Assembly (NCBI RefSeq): GCF_001655685.1
Contig: NZ_LYVF01000175.1
Location: forward strand, 1-51,788
DNA from: Desulfotomaculum copahuensis
Lineage (GTDB): Bacteria > Bacillota > Desulfotomaculia > Desulfotomaculales > Desulfovirgulaceae
Length of the DNA stretch: 51,788 nucleotides
Direction: 5' to 3'
The position numbers and the translations under genes are program-made. The notes under the pieces were generated by a model that was not told the origin of the DNA, did no database searches, and worked only from the letters and a program-made list of their open reading frames with translations. How positions within the stretch are numbered: position 1 is the stretch's first letter; each line of letters begins with the position of its first letter. Positions 23,853 through 34,272 of this stretch are shown here, piece after piece.

Positions 23853-23877
23853 GGGGCATCTGAAAGGGTGCCTTTTT
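23853..23877 (+). terminator. Intrinsic terminator after yabR
   Basis: GGCATC (23855-23860) pairs with GGTGCC (23867-23872) across TGAAAG and is followed by TTTTT. Confidence 0.7.
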
Positions 23878-23907
23878 ATTATTTCCCGATTTTTGAAACC
23901 GGTGGTG

Positions 23908-24813
23908 ATGAAATTGATCAGAGTGGCGGTTGTGGATATCGGCACCAATTCCACGCGCCTGCTGGTGGCCGACGTAACGGAAGGACGGAAAGTCTTGCCG
24001 GTGCAGCGGGAACTGGCCACCACCCGTTTGGGTGAGGGGATTACCACCGGACGGCTTCGTCCGGAGGCCGTCGGCCGGACCGTGCGCGTACTGCAAAACT
24101 ACCTGGACATCGCCCGGGAGCGTAAAGCCGCGCTGGTGCTGGCGGCGGCCACCAGCGCCGTGCGGGACGCCGCCAACCGGGACGATTTTTTGGCGGCGTC
24201 CCGCCGGGCCGGTTTGACTGTAGAGGTCCTGAGCGGGCAGCAGGAAGCGCGGTTGAGTTACCGCGGGGTGTTGAGCGGCCTGCCGGTGGAGGAGGCTTCG
24301 TCCGTGGTCATGGACGTGGGCGGCGGCAGTACGGAGTTTATCTGGTCCCGGGACGGGCGGGTGCATTTCTGCAGTGTTGATGTGGGGGCGGTGCGCATCA
24401 CCGAGGGCGGCTATGACCGGCGCTGGCTGGCCGGCAGGCTTGCCGCCCCGCTGCGCCGGGTGAAGGCGGCCGCCCCCCGGACGCTGGTCGGGGTCGGCGG
24501 CACGGTGACCACCCTGGCCGCCATGGACCTTGGCCTGGCGGTTTATGATCCGGACCGGGTGCACGGCCACGCGGTGACGGCCGGTAGGGTGAACTCCCTG
24601 CTGGACCAGCTGGAAAAGTCGGATCTGGAAGAAAGGAAGCGCCTGCCCGGATTGCAGCCGGAGCGGGCCGATATCATCCCGGCCGGAGTGCGCATCGTGA
24701 GCCAGGTGTTGAAGCAGCTGGCGCTGCCGGAACTTAAAGCGAGCGAGGCCGACATAATGCACGGTCTGGCTCTGGAGGCTGTCGAAAGAAAAAATGTATT
24801 GACCTACCAATAA
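23908..24813 (+). CDS. Ppx/GppA-family phosphatase
   Basis: This 301-residue enzyme has the actin-like ATPase fold of exopolyphosphatase and pppGpp phosphohydrolase. The phosphate-1 loop VVDIGTNSTRLLVAD is near residue 6. LAAATSAVRDAANRDDF and the phosphate-2 loop VMDVGGGSTEFIW follow. It probably degrades polyphosphate or converts pppGpp to ppGpp; the two cannot be told apart from sequence alone. It lacks the C-terminal HD-like domain of long Ppx proteins. The start is uncertain (GTG 23902, GTG 23905, ATG 23908), with only a weak ribosome site. In B. subtilis this spot between yabR and spoIIE lacks it. Confidence 0.88.
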   Translation: MKLIRVAVVDIGTNSTRLLVADVTEGRKVLPVQRELATTRLGEGITTGRLRPEAVGRTVRVLQNYLDIARERKAALVLAAATSAVRDAANRDDFLAASRRAGLTVEVLSGQQEARLSYRGVLSGLPVEEASSVVMDVGGGSTEFIWSRDGRVHFCSVDVGAVRITEGGYDRRWLAGRLAAPLRRVKAAAPRTLVGVGGTVTTLAAMDLGLAVYDPDRVHGHAVTAGRVNSLLDQLEKSDLEERKRLPGLQPERADIIPAGVRIVSQVLKQLALPELKASEADIMHGLALEAVERKNVLTYQ

Positions 24814-24845
24814 TGACAATTAATTGCCACCCGTTATACTATAAT
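24780..24845 (+). promoter_or_regulatory. Spo0A-type spoIIE promoter with 21-bp spacing
   Basis: ATGACA (24813-24818) and TATAAT (24840-24845) are 21 bp apart, the unusual spacing reported for the Spo0A-activated B. subtilis spoIIE promoter. A perfect 0A box, TGTCGAA (24780-24786), lies upstream within the end of the ppx gene. Confidence 0.65.
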
Positions 24846-24886
24846 TTACAATTAAAGGAATCCGGTATTCTGATAAGGGGTGGCAT

Positions 24887-27343
24887 TTGTTGTCTGAAGA
24901 AATGGAGGTCTATCCGTATCAGCGGGTGAAGTCCGCAGGCAAAAAAAAACGTCCCGTCCGTAAAAAAAAGCGCCTGTCCGCCGGCCGTTTCAGGTTTTCC
25001 GGCCGCTTGTTGAAGGAACTGACCTGGGACGCCAAGATGCCGCTTTTGTGTGCGGCCGGCTTTTTTCTGGGGCGGGTGATCCTGCTCGGGGAAATGGTGC
25101 CCTGCGCGGCGGCGTTTGCAGCCGCAGTGGCGCGGGTGTATCCGGGAGCCGGCCTGCCGGCGGTGGCCGGGGCCTGCGTGGGGCTGGCCACGGTAAGCCG
25201 TGGCCTGCCCCTGGCCGGCGCCCTGGCCACCGTGGTCTTGACCTGGGCGCTGGCCCGCGGGCTGCCCGGTGAAACGGGGCGCCCCTGGCTGATTATGCCG
25301 CTGTTGGTGCTGTCCCTGACTTTGATCGTCAAAACCGGTCTACTTGCTTTTACCGGTCCGGCTACTTATGAGTACATCGGTGTCGCTTTTGAGGCGCTGA
25401 TCGCCGCCGCCCTGACGCTGGTCTTTTTACAGGCGCTGCCCGTGCTGGACAGGTTGTCCGGCGCCAAACCCCCTTCCGGGGAAGAGCTTTTTTCTTTTTC
25501 CGTATTGCTGGCGGCGCTGGTGGCCGGCACCGGTGAGCTTCAGATCGGACTGTTCACCTTGAAAGGCCTGCTCAGCCGCCTGATCATCCTGCTGGCCGCC
25601 CTGGCCGGGGGACCGGGCCTGGGCGCCGCCGCCGGGGCGGTGGTGGGCATTCTCCCCGGTCTGGTTTATACCGCCGCGCCGGCGGTGGTCGGCGCCTTTT
25701 CTTTTACCGGCCTGCTGGCCGGTCTGGGCCGCGGATTCGGCAAGGCCGGCGTGGCGGTGGGCTTTCTGCTCGGCAATATCATTCTGTCCGTTTATCTGGA
25801 TAATTTCGGGGGCCTGGCCAAAGTGGCGGCGGAAACCGGCCTGGCCGTACTCCTTTTCCTGCTTGTACCGCCGGCACACGTCAACCGTCTGGCCGTTTCC
25901 CTGGTCCCGGCGGTCGATCCGGCGCCGGCGGCCGTCAAGGACAGGCGGGTGCAGGCGGTGGTGGCCGGCCGCATGCGCCACTGGTCACGCGTTTTGCACG
26001 AGCTTTCGCGCAGTTTTGATCAGGTTGCCTCCACCGCCCCGGCCCCGGGCGGCGTGCCGGAGGCCGGACTGCAGCCGCTGTTCAATGAAATCGGCGGCAA
26101 GGTATGCCGGGGGTGCGGCATGTACCGCACCTGCTGGGAGCGGGAGTTTTATCAGACCTACCAGGCGTTGCTCGAATTGTTCAGCCTGGTGGAAACCTAT
26201 GGGCAGGTGAACAGCCGGGATTTGCCGGAAGTACTGAAAAAGCGCTGCTCCCGGCCCAAGGAAATGGCCATCACCGTGACCTGCCTTTATGATACTTATA
26301 AGGTAAACCAGTATTGGGCCGGCCGCCTTTCGGAAAGCAAGGAAGTGGTGTCAAACCAGCTGCGTGGCGTTTCCGAAATTATCGAAAACCTCTCCCACGA
26401 ACTGGAATTCGATGTGGCCGGAACCGGCCGGGAGGAGGCGCTGCTGCGCCAGAAGCTGAAGCAGGCGGGCATTCCGGTTGCCGATGTGCGGGTGTCGCGG
26501 CCGGACGGGGAAAGACAGGAAGTCATGTTGTGCCGGCAGGCCTGCCCGGAAAACGGGGAATGCCAAAACCGGGTGGTTCCCCTGGTTTCCCGCTTGCTGG
26601 ACGGGCGGTACACGCTGCCCGTAAATGACTGCGCCCTTTTCCGGGGGGAGGAGGGGATCTGCCGCCTGCGCCTGTACCCCGACCTGCCGCTGCGCCTGGT
26701 GGCGGGCGTGGCCAGCCGGGGGAAGGACGGGGTTTGCGGCGACAGTTACGCTCTTTTGCCTCTGCGGGGAGGCAAGTTTGCCGTGGTGCTCAGCGACGGC
26801 ATGGGGGTGGGCGCGCCGGCGGCCGCGGAAAGCCGGACCGCCGTTTCCCTGCTGGCACGCCTGCTGGAATCCGGCCTGGAACATCACCTGGCCGTAAAAA
26901 CGGTCAATTCAATCATGGTTTTGCGGGCCACCGGAGATAGCTTCGCCACTCTGGATGTCGCCCTGCTCGATCTTTACACCGGGGCGGGGGAATTTATCAA
27001 AATCGGCGCCCCGGCCTGCTTTCTCGTCCGCAACCACCGGGTAAGCACCCTGCAGGCCAGTTCGCTGCCGGTGGGAATCATCAAGGATATTGATGTCGCT
27101 TCCGTGGATAAAAAACTGCAGCCGGGCGACACACTGGTCATGGTCAGCGACGGTGTTCTGGACGCCCACCGGGGACCGGAAGACAAGGAGGACTGGCTCT
27201 GCGGCGTGCTGCGCGAGATTGGCGATCTGGCGCCCCGGGAAATGGCGGAGCTGCTCCTGAAACTGGCCCAAACCGGCGCCGGCGGGGAAAAACAGGGCGA
27301 TGACATGACAGTGCTGGTGGTCAGGCTGGAAAAGGCCGTGTAG
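24887..27343 (+). CDS. spoIIE: Stage II sporulation protein E (SpoIIE phosphatase)
   Basis: This 818-residue membrane PP2C phosphatase dephosphorylates SpoIIAA and so activates sigma-F in the forespore. It also binds FtsZ at the polar septum. The layout is complete: a basic cytoplasmic start, about ten transmembrane helices (about 45-330), a central regulatory region with CRGCGMYRTCWE, and a C-terminal PP2C domain. That domain has VVLSDGMGVG near residue 635, LVMVSDGVLDA and a final GDDMTVLVVRL, keeping the metal-binding aspartates. Start codon choice is between TTG 24887, TTG 24890 and ATG 24902, after AAGGGGTGG. Confidence 0.96.
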   Translation: MLSEEMEVYPYQRVKSAGKKKRPVRKKKRLSAGRFRFSGRLLKELTWDAKMPLLCAAGFFLGRVILLGEMVPCAAAFAAAVARVYPGAGLPAVAGACVGLATVSRGLPLAGALATVVLTWALARGLPGETGRPWLIMPLLVLSLTLIVKTGLLAFTGPATYEYIGVAFEALIAAALTLVFLQALPVLDRLSGAKPPSGEELFSFSVLLAALVAGTGELQIGLFTLKGLLSRLIILLAALAGGPGLGAAAGAVVGILPGLVYTAAPAVVGAFSFTGLLAGLGRGFGKAGVAVGFLLGNIILSVYLDNFGGLAKVAAETGLAVLLFLLVPPAHVNRLAVSLVPAVDPAPAAVKDRRVQAVVAGRMRHWSRVLHELSRSFDQVASTAPAPGGVPEAGLQPLFNEIGGKVCRGCGMYRTCWEREFYQTYQALLELFSLVETYGQVNSRDLPEVLKKRCSRPKEMAITVTCLYDTYKVNQYWAGRLSESKEVVSNQLRGVSEIIENLSHELEFDVAGTGREEALLRQKLKQAGIPVADVRVSRPDGERQEVMLCRQACPENGECQNRVVPLVSRLLDGRYTLPVNDCALFRGEEGICRLRLYPDLPLRLVAGVASRGKDGVCGDSYALLPLRGGKFAVVLSDGMGVGAPAAAESRTAVSLLARLLESGLEHHLAVKTVNSIMVLRATGDSFATLDVALLDLYTGAGEFIKIGAPACFLVRNHRVSTLQASSLPVGIIKDIDVASVDKKLQPGDTLVMVSDGVLDAHRGPEDKEDWLCGVLREIGDLAPREMAELLLKLAQTGAGGEKQGDDMTVLVVRLEKAV

Positions 27344-27415
27344 GTATGGATAGCGGCCCGCCGCCGGGGATACGATATATTTGCCCCTAAATTTTTCCGT
27401 CCGGAAGAAAAAATT

Positions 27416-27435
27416 AAAGGAAAATATTTTCCTTT
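27416..27435. repeat. Perfect 20-bp AT-rich palindrome upstream of tilS
   Basis: The sequence is AAAGGAAAAT followed by its exact reverse complement, with no loop bases. A second, bulged inverted repeat lies just before it (about 27389-27415). Both sit in the spoIIE-tilS gap and could be protein-binding sites or a composite transcription stop. Confidence 0.8.
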
Positions 27436-27480
27436 GTGGAATTTTTCCTAGACATGATTCAGGCAGGCGGGTATCCGGCG

Positions 27481-28917
27481 ATGGATTTGATGCGAAAAGT
27501 ATGCGCCCTGATTGACGCCTTTCAGATGATCAAACCGGGCGATCTGGTGCTGGCCGGTGTTTCCGGCGGTATGGATTCGGTATCCCTGTTACATATATTG
27601 TGGAGTTTACGGGAAGAACGGCGTTTCAGCCTGCAGGCCGTCCACTTCAACCACCTGATCCGGGGCGCGGAAGCCCGGGCCGACGCCGGCCTGGTCCGGG
27701 AGTTGGCCGGCGCGCTGGGGCTGTCCGTCATTGCCGGGGAATGCGACGTCCCCGCCTACCGGTCCGCCCGGGGCCTTTCCCTGGAAGAGGCGGCCCGGGA
27801 AGCGCGCTATGCCTTTTTTGAACAGGCCTGCCGGCGTGCGGGCGCCAACCGGCTGGCACTCGGGCATCACGCCGACGACCAGGCGGAGACAATCCTGCTC
27901 AACCTGCTGCGGGGCGCCGGTCCGGCCGGTTTGAAAGGGATCCCGCCGGTCAGGGGGCCTTATATCAGGCCGCTGTTGCATGTCCGCCGGCGGGAAATCG
28001 CGGAATACTGCCGCCGGCACCGCCTGCCCTTCCGTGAGGACGCCAGCAACCGGCAGGATACCTATACCCGCAACCGCATCCGGCTGCACCTGATCCCCCT
28101 GCTGGAGAGCGAATACAACCCGCGCCTGGTGGATGCCCTGGTCCGCCTGGGGGAGATCTGCCGCGAAGAGGACGCCTATCTTGAAGAGCAGGCAGCCGGG
28201 CTTTACCCGGCGGCGCGGCGGGAGTCGGACGCCGGTGGAGCGGCCCTGGAGCTGGATATCGACGCCCTGCGCGCGGTCCCCCCGCCGTTGCGGCGGCGGA
28301 TGCTGCGCCGGGCCTGGCGTGAACTGACGGGGTCGTCCGCCGATCTGTCGTACGGACATGTGCAGTCACTGCTGGGGATGCTGGACAACACCGCCGGCGG
28401 CCGGGCAGCGGTCCTGCCCGGCGGGGCGGAGGCCGTGCGGGCGGGCTCCCGGTTGTGTTTTTATTGCGGCGGCGGGCGGCCGGTAATGGTGCCCCCTTAT
28501 TTTTACCCCCTGGCGGTGCCCGGGTGCACTTATATTCCGGAAATAAACAAAACCATCCGGGCGGAGCTGTCGCCACCCGGGCAGTCCCCGGATCCGTGCC
28601 GGCTGACCGCCGGCGAAGCGCTGCTGGACCGGGGAAAGCTGCCGGGACCGCTGTTTGTGCGCCGCCGCCGGGCCGGGGATCGCTTCATGCCCCTTGGTTT
28701 GGGAGAACCGGTGCGGTTGAAAAAATTCCTGAACGGCTGCGGTATTGCGGCCGGGCAGCGGGATTGTTTGCCCCTGGTGGTTTGTGGTGATGATATTGTC
28801 TGGGTGGGGGGGGTGCGTCCGGGCGAAAAGTTTAAAGTGACCCCGTTGACAAAAGAATTCCTCTATTTGAGAATAATGGAAGGCGGCGCTCCAGTCCAAT
28901 CATTTAGCTTTATTTAA
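27481..28917 (+). CDS. tilS: tRNA(Ile)-lysidine synthase
   Basis: This 478-residue enzyme attaches lysine to C34 of the CAU-anticodon tRNA-Ile using ATP, which lets it read AUA. The PP-loop ATPase motif is AGVSGGMDSVSLLH near residue 25. LGHHADDQAETILLNLLRGAG and the family's GIPPVRGPYIRPLL follow, and two C-terminal substrate-recognition domains reach RRRRAGDRFMPLG and beyond. ATG 27481 fits the family's usual N-terminus; GTG 27436 would add 15 residues but has a poor ribosome site. The hprT gene found between tilS and ftsH in B. subtilis is missing here. Confidence 0.93.
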   Translation: MDLMRKVCALIDAFQMIKPGDLVLAGVSGGMDSVSLLHILWSLREERRFSLQAVHFNHLIRGAEARADAGLVRELAGALGLSVIAGECDVPAYRSARGLSLEEAAREARYAFFEQACRRAGANRLALGHHADDQAETILLNLLRGAGPAGLKGIPPVRGPYIRPLLHVRRREIAEYCRRHRLPFREDASNRQDTYTRNRIRLHLIPLLESEYNPRLVDALVRLGEICREEDAYLEEQAAGLYPAARRESDAGGAALELDIDALRAVPPPLRRRMLRRAWRELTGSSADLSYGHVQSLLGMLDNTAGGRAAVLPGGAEAVRAGSRLCFYCGGGRPVMVPPYFYPLAVPGCTYIPEINKTIRAELSPPGQSPDPCRLTAGEALLDRGKLPGPLFVRRRRAGDRFMPLGLGEPVRLKKFLNGCGIAAGQRDCLPLVVCGDDIVWVGGVRPGEKFKVTPLTKEFLYLRIMEGGAPVQSFSFI

Positions 28918-28946
28918 TTGAAACACGGCCGTAATTATGCTAAAAT
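28918..28946 (+). promoter_or_regulatory. Sigma-A promoter of ftsH
   Basis: TTGAAA (28918-28923) and TAAAAT (28941-28946) are 17 bp apart, and the -10 box is preceded by TGC (extended -10). It starts one base after the tilS stop codon. Confidence 0.82.
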
Positions 28947-28993
28947 CTTTATTATGAGCCGTGCGACTGGCCTTGGCGAGAGGAGTGTCTTTT

Positions 28994-30817
<1,824 letters not shown>

Positions 30818-30883
30818 TGACCGGTTCCGGCAATGCCCGGAAGCCGGTATTCATCAACAGTGCCAATGTCAAGGAGGAACAAA

Positions 30884-31333
30884 ATGGAACGTACATACGT
30901 CATGGTCAAGCCGGACGGCGTGCAGCGCCAGCTGGTGGGGGAAATAATTTCCCGTTTTGAAAGGAAAGGTTTGAAAATCGCCGGGTTAAAGCTGATGCAG
31001 ATCCCGCGCTCCCTGGCCGAAGAGCATTACGGCGAGCACAAGGGGAAATCCTTTTTCGCCCCGCTGGTGGACTACATCACCTCCGGCCCGGTGGTGGCCA
31101 TGGTGCTGGAGGGAAAAGACGCCGTCAGCACGGCCCGGGAAATGATGGGGGCCACCAATCCGCTCCAGGCGGCCCCGGGCACCATCCGGGGCACCTACGG
31201 CATGGACATCGGGCGCAACGTCATTCACGGCTCCGACTCGCCGGCCAGTGCGGAACGGGAAATCAACCTCTTTTTCCGCCCGGAGGAACTGGTGTCTTAT
31301 GACCGCTCCCTGGATCGCTGGATCTACGAGTAA
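30884..31333 (+). CDS. ndk: Nucleoside diphosphate kinase
   Basis: This 149-residue cytosolic enzyme transfers the gamma-phosphate between nucleoside triphosphates and diphosphates through a phosphohistidine. The family signature [16 protein letters not shown] holds the active-site histidine, and [19 protein letters not shown] opens the protein. ATG 30884 follows AAGGAGGAAC. It follows ftsH after 66 bases and probably shares its transcript. The stop codon overlaps the start of a small basic ORF. Confidence 0.97.
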   Translation: MERTYVMVKPDGVQRQLVGEIISRFERKGLKIAGLKLMQIPRSLAEEHYGEHKGKSFFAPLVDYITSGPVVAMVLEGKDAVSTAREMMGATNPLQAAPGTIRGTYGMDIGRNVIHGSDSPASAEREINLFFRPEELVSYDRSLDRWIYE

Positions 31334-31473
31334 TGCCCAAAAAGCTGTCCCTGCCCCGCCTGGTCTGGCGGCGCCGGCCCGAAACACAGGTGGCGCCGGA
31401 CCGGCGGAAGAAAATCAGCAAGTACGCCTGCCGGAAAAGCAAAAGCGCCAGGGGAAACGAAACCCGGGATTAA
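31333..31473 (+). CDS. Candidate 46-residue basic small protein
   Basis: ATG 31333 overlaps the ndk stop (TAATG) and opens 46 codons before TAA at 31471. The product is very basic (PKKLSLPRLVWRRRPETQ near the start, then KKISKYACRKSKSAR) and has one or two cysteines. Third codon positions are mostly G or C, as in real genes here. No homologue is recognised. It ends inside the terminator stem. It could be a nucleic-acid-binding microprotein or just the transcript tail. Confidence 0.4.
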   Translation: MPKKLSLPRLVWRRRPETQVAPDRRKKISKYACRKSKSARGNETRD

Positions 31474-31486
31474 AGCCCGGGTTTTT
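31461..31486 (+). terminator. Intrinsic terminator of the ftsH-ndk unit
   Basis: AACCCGGG (31461-31468) pairs with CCCGGGTT (31476-31483) across a 7-nt loop and is followed by TTTTT. Confidence 0.9.
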
Positions 31487-31602
31487 CGGTATTTAAAGAT
31501 CTACCTTTCCGGCAATATTTATTTTTGCTGGTTTTTTGGTGGGTTTGCAGGAATTCTCTGATAAGGTGACGAATTTACAAAAAAGCGAAGAGGTGAACAA
31601 GG

Positions 31603-31995
31603 ATGAGCAACCGGTTGACTCCCGGCATCACCGGCGAGGCTGTGACTGCGGTCGGCGAGTCCAACACCGCCGTGGCCTATGGCAGCGGGGGGGTAAAAGT
31701 GTTTGCCACGCCGGCCATGATCGGGCTGATGGAAAAAGCCGCCCTGACCTCGGTGCAGCCTTATCTGGCGGAAGGTTTGACCACGGTCGGCATCCGGGTG
31801 AATGTCGAGCACCTGGCCGCCACCCCCATTGGCATGCAGGTTTTCGCCACCTCCCGGTTGACGGAAATCGACGGCAAACGGCTGGTTTTCCAGGTCGAGG
31901 CCCGGGACGAAATGGAAATAATCGGGCGGGGCGTCCACGAACGGTTCATTGTAGCGGAAGAAAAGTTTTTAACCCGGGCGGCCAAGAAAAAATAA
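31603..31995 (+). CDS. FlK-like hot-dog thioesterase
   Basis: This 130-residue hot-dog-fold protein resembles fluoroacetyl-CoA thioesterase FlK. The catalytic set is conserved as Thr36 (FATPAM), Glu44 (LMEKAA) and His70 (VNVEHLAATP), with the same spacing (8 and 26 residues) as Thr42, Glu50 and His76 of FlK. Most bacterial relatives have no proven substrate; removal of an unwanted acyl-CoA is the usual guess. ATG 31603 follows GAAGAGGTGAACAAGG. It stands alone between terminators. Confidence 0.82.
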   Translation: MSNRLTPGITGEAVTAVGESNTAVAYGSGGVKVFATPAMIGLMEKAALTSVQPYLAEGLTTVGIRVNVEHLAATPIGMQVFATSRLTEIDGKRLVFQVEARDEMEIIGRGVHERFIVAEEKFLTRAAKKK

Positions 31996-32092
31996 TCATG
32001 TCCGGTTAAATTGGGGATATATTAAAAGAAACCCGGTCCGGGATGAAAATATGGGGCGGCGGGAGGAAACTTCTGCCGGCCGCGCGAATAAA

Positions 32093-32263
32093 TATAATTG
32101 TTCTATGTTCGCTATGTTTTGCCGGCGGCCTGCAGGCTGCCTTTTAAATTAACTTGAACGGTAAAGGAGGAGAGGAGAAGGGGGAACCAATGCAGGGGAA
32201 ATGACCCGTCATAAATGCATCAAGAGATTTTTTGAACCAAAAGAGAGGAGAGGATAAATAAAA
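32093..32263 (+). promoter_or_regulatory. Leader of formate-THF ligase: -10 box, hairpin and two tiny ORFs
   Basis: TATAAT at 32093-32098 has only a poor -35 partner. A 7-bp stem GGCGGCC/GGCTGCC (32124-32130 with 32135-32141) runs into TTTTAAATT and could attenuate. After a very strong ribosome site (AAAGGAGGAGAGGAG) a 4-codon ORF (ATG 32190) overlaps an 18-codon ORF (ATG 32201, TAA 32255-32257) as ATGA. The second ORF ends seven bases before the main start. Confidence 0.45.
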
Positions 32264-34024
32264 ATGGCTTACGATGCAACCAAAATGAAGGACTTTGAAA
32301 TTGCCGAAGCTGCAGAGAAAAACATGCCCACTCCCGGTCAGTGGCAGGAGAGACTGGGCCTGGAGAAGGACGAGATCATCCCGTTCGGCCGGATTGCCAA
32401 ACTGGATTTCATGAAGATCATCGACCGGTTGAAGGACAAGCCGGACGGCAAATACATTGAAGTGACCGCCATCACTCCCACGCCGCTGGGCGAGGGCAAA
32501 ACCACCACCAGCATGGGCCTGGTGGAAGGGCTGGGCAAGCGGGGCGTGAATGTGGGCGCCGCCATCCGGCAGCCTTCCGGCGGCCCGACCATGAACATCA
32601 AGGGCACGGCTGCCGGCGGCGGCAACGCCCTGGCCATCCCGATGACTGAATTTTCCCTGGGTTTGACCGGCGACATCAATGACATCATGAACGCCCACAA
32701 CCTGGCCATGGTGGCTTTGAACGCCCGCATGCAGCACGAGCGGAACTATGACGACGCCGAACTGGCCAAGCGCAACCTGCGCCGCCTGGATATCGACCCG
32801 ACCAATGTGGAAATGGGCTGGATCATCGACTTCTGCGCCCAGGGCCTGCGCAATATCATTATGGGCATCGGTGGCCGGATGGACGGCTATATGATGAAAT
32901 CCAAGTTCGGTATCGCCGTCAGCTCGGAAATAATGGCCATTCTGGCCGTGGCCAGGGATTTGAAGGACCTGCGCGAGCGCATCGGCCGGATCATTGTGGC
33001 CTACGACAAGAAGGGCAACCCGGTGACCACCTCCGACCTGGAAGTGGCCGGCGCGATGACTGCCTTCATGCGCAACGCGATCAACCCGACATTGATGAGC
33101 ACGGTGGAATATCAGCCCGTGCTGGTGCACGCCGGCCCCTTCGCCAACATCGCCATCGGCCAGTCTTCGATCATCGCCGACCGCATCGCCCTGAAGATGT
33201 TCGACTACCACGTAACGGAGAGCGGTTTTGCCGCCGACATCGGTTTTGAGAAGTTCTGGAACGTGAAGTGCCGCTTCAGCGGTCTTATTCCGAACGTCTC
33301 GGTGATCACAGCCACCATCCGGGCGCTGAAGATGCACGGCGGCGGCCCGAAAGTGGTGCCCGGCCGGCCGCTGCCTGATGAATACGTCAAGGAAAATGTG
33401 GCGCTGGTGGAAAAAGGCTGCGAAAACCTGATCCATCACATCAATACAGTGCGCAAGGCCGGCATCAAGCCGGTGGTCTGCATCAACTCCTTCTACACCG
33501 ATACCAAGGATGAAATCGCCGTGGTCCGCCGGGCGGCCGAATCCGCCGGCGCCCGCTGCGCATTGTCCGAGCATTGGCTCAAAGGCGGCGACGGCGCCCT
33601 GGAACTGGCCGACGCGGTTATCGACGCCTGCAACGACAAGGTCGACTTCAAGTTCCTCTATCCGCTGGAAATGCCTCTGCGTCAGCGGGTGGAAGCAATC
33701 GCCAGGGAAGTCTACGGCGCGGACGGCGTTTCCTGGACGCCGGAAGCGGAAGCCAAGGCCAAGCGGTTTGAATCGGATCCGGCCTACGCAGACTTTGCCA
33801 CCATGATGGTGAAGACGCACCTGAGCTTGACCCACGATCCCACGCTCAAAGGCGTGCCCAAGGGCTGGACGCTGCCGATCCGCGACGTGCTGGTCTACGC
33901 CGGGGCCAAGTTCCTCTGCCCGATGGCCGGCGCGATCAGCCTGATGCCCGGCACCAGTTCCGACCCGGCCTTCCGGCGGATCGACGTGGATACGGAAACC
34001 GGCAAGGTGCTCGGACTGTTCTAA
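32264..34024 (+). CDS. fhs: Formate-tetrahydrofolate ligase, long form
   Basis: This 586-residue enzyme makes 10-formyl-THF from formate, THF and ATP, the first step of the methyl branch of the Wood-Ljungdahl pathway. The P-loop [13 protein letters not shown] covers 71-83. [28 protein letters not shown] and [10 protein letters not shown]-like segments (here [13 protein letters not shown]) are family hallmarks. It is about 30 residues longer than the 556-559-residue Moorella/clostridial enzyme. It carries the extra segment [20 protein letters not shown] that I associate with deltaproteobacterial-type sequences. ATG 32264 follows GAGAGGAGAGG. Transfer from another lineage is possible but not shown. 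Confidence 0.95.
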   Translation: MAYDATKMKDFEIAEAAEKNMPTPGQWQERLGLEKDEIIPFGRIAKLDFMKIIDRLKDKPDGKYIEVTAITPTPLGEGKTTTSMGLVEGLGKRGVNVGAAIRQPSGGPTMNIKGTAAGGGNALAIPMTEFSLGLTGDINDIMNAHNLAMVALNARMQHERNYDDAELAKRNLRRLDIDPTNVEMGWIIDFCAQGLRNIIMGIGGRMDGYMMKSKFGIAVSSEIMAILAVARDLKDLRERIGRIIVAYDKKGNPVTTSDLEVAGAMTAFMRNAINPTLMSTVEYQPVLVHAGPFANIAIGQSSIIADRIALKMFDYHVTESGFAADIGFEKFWNVKCRFSGLIPNVSVITATIRALKMHGGGPKVVPGRPLPDEYVKENVALVEKGCENLIHHINTVRKAGIKPVVCINSFYTDTKDEIAVVRRAAESAGARCALSEHWLKGGDGALELADAVIDACNDKVDFKFLYPLEMPLRQRVEAIAREVYGADGVSWTPEAEAKAKRFESDPAYADFATMMVKTHLSLTHDPTLKGVPKGWTLPIRDVLVYAGAKFLCPMAGAISLMPGTSSDPAFRRIDVDTETGKVLGLF

Positions 34025-34050
34025 ATAAACGGGAAGTTTTACAAGCAGAC

Positions 34051-34085
34051 AAGAAGGGATTCCTGTACAGGAATCCCTTCTTTGG
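34051..34085. terminator. Intrinsic terminator after fhs
   Basis: Positions 34051-34082 are a perfect 32-bp palindrome with AAGAAGGG/CCCTTCTT outer arms and a GTAC centre, ending in TTCTTT. It forms a stem of about 14 bp. Confidence 0.85.
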
Positions 34086-34149
34086 TGTACAACGGGCGGA
34101 ATTTTTCCTGTTTTTAAGCAATGCTTTTAAAACCTAAATTATAACTAAT

Positions 34150-34185
34150 TGTCAAATTGACATTGGTTCAGGCAGCGGCTATAAT
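34150..34185 (+). promoter_or_regulatory. Consensus promoter with overlapping inverted repeat, DUF134 gene
   Basis: TTGACA (34157-34162) and TATAAT (34180-34185) are perfect boxes with 17 bp between them. The inverted repeat TGTCAA-A-TTGACA (34150-34162) covers the -35 box and is well placed for a repressor. Confidence 0.85.
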
Positions 34186-34272
34186 TTAAGATATTATGGA
34201 CAATCAGGCGAAGTTGCCTGTCGCGGGTCCGGCGACGGATCCAAAATGAGCAAAAGATGGGAGTTGTGTATT

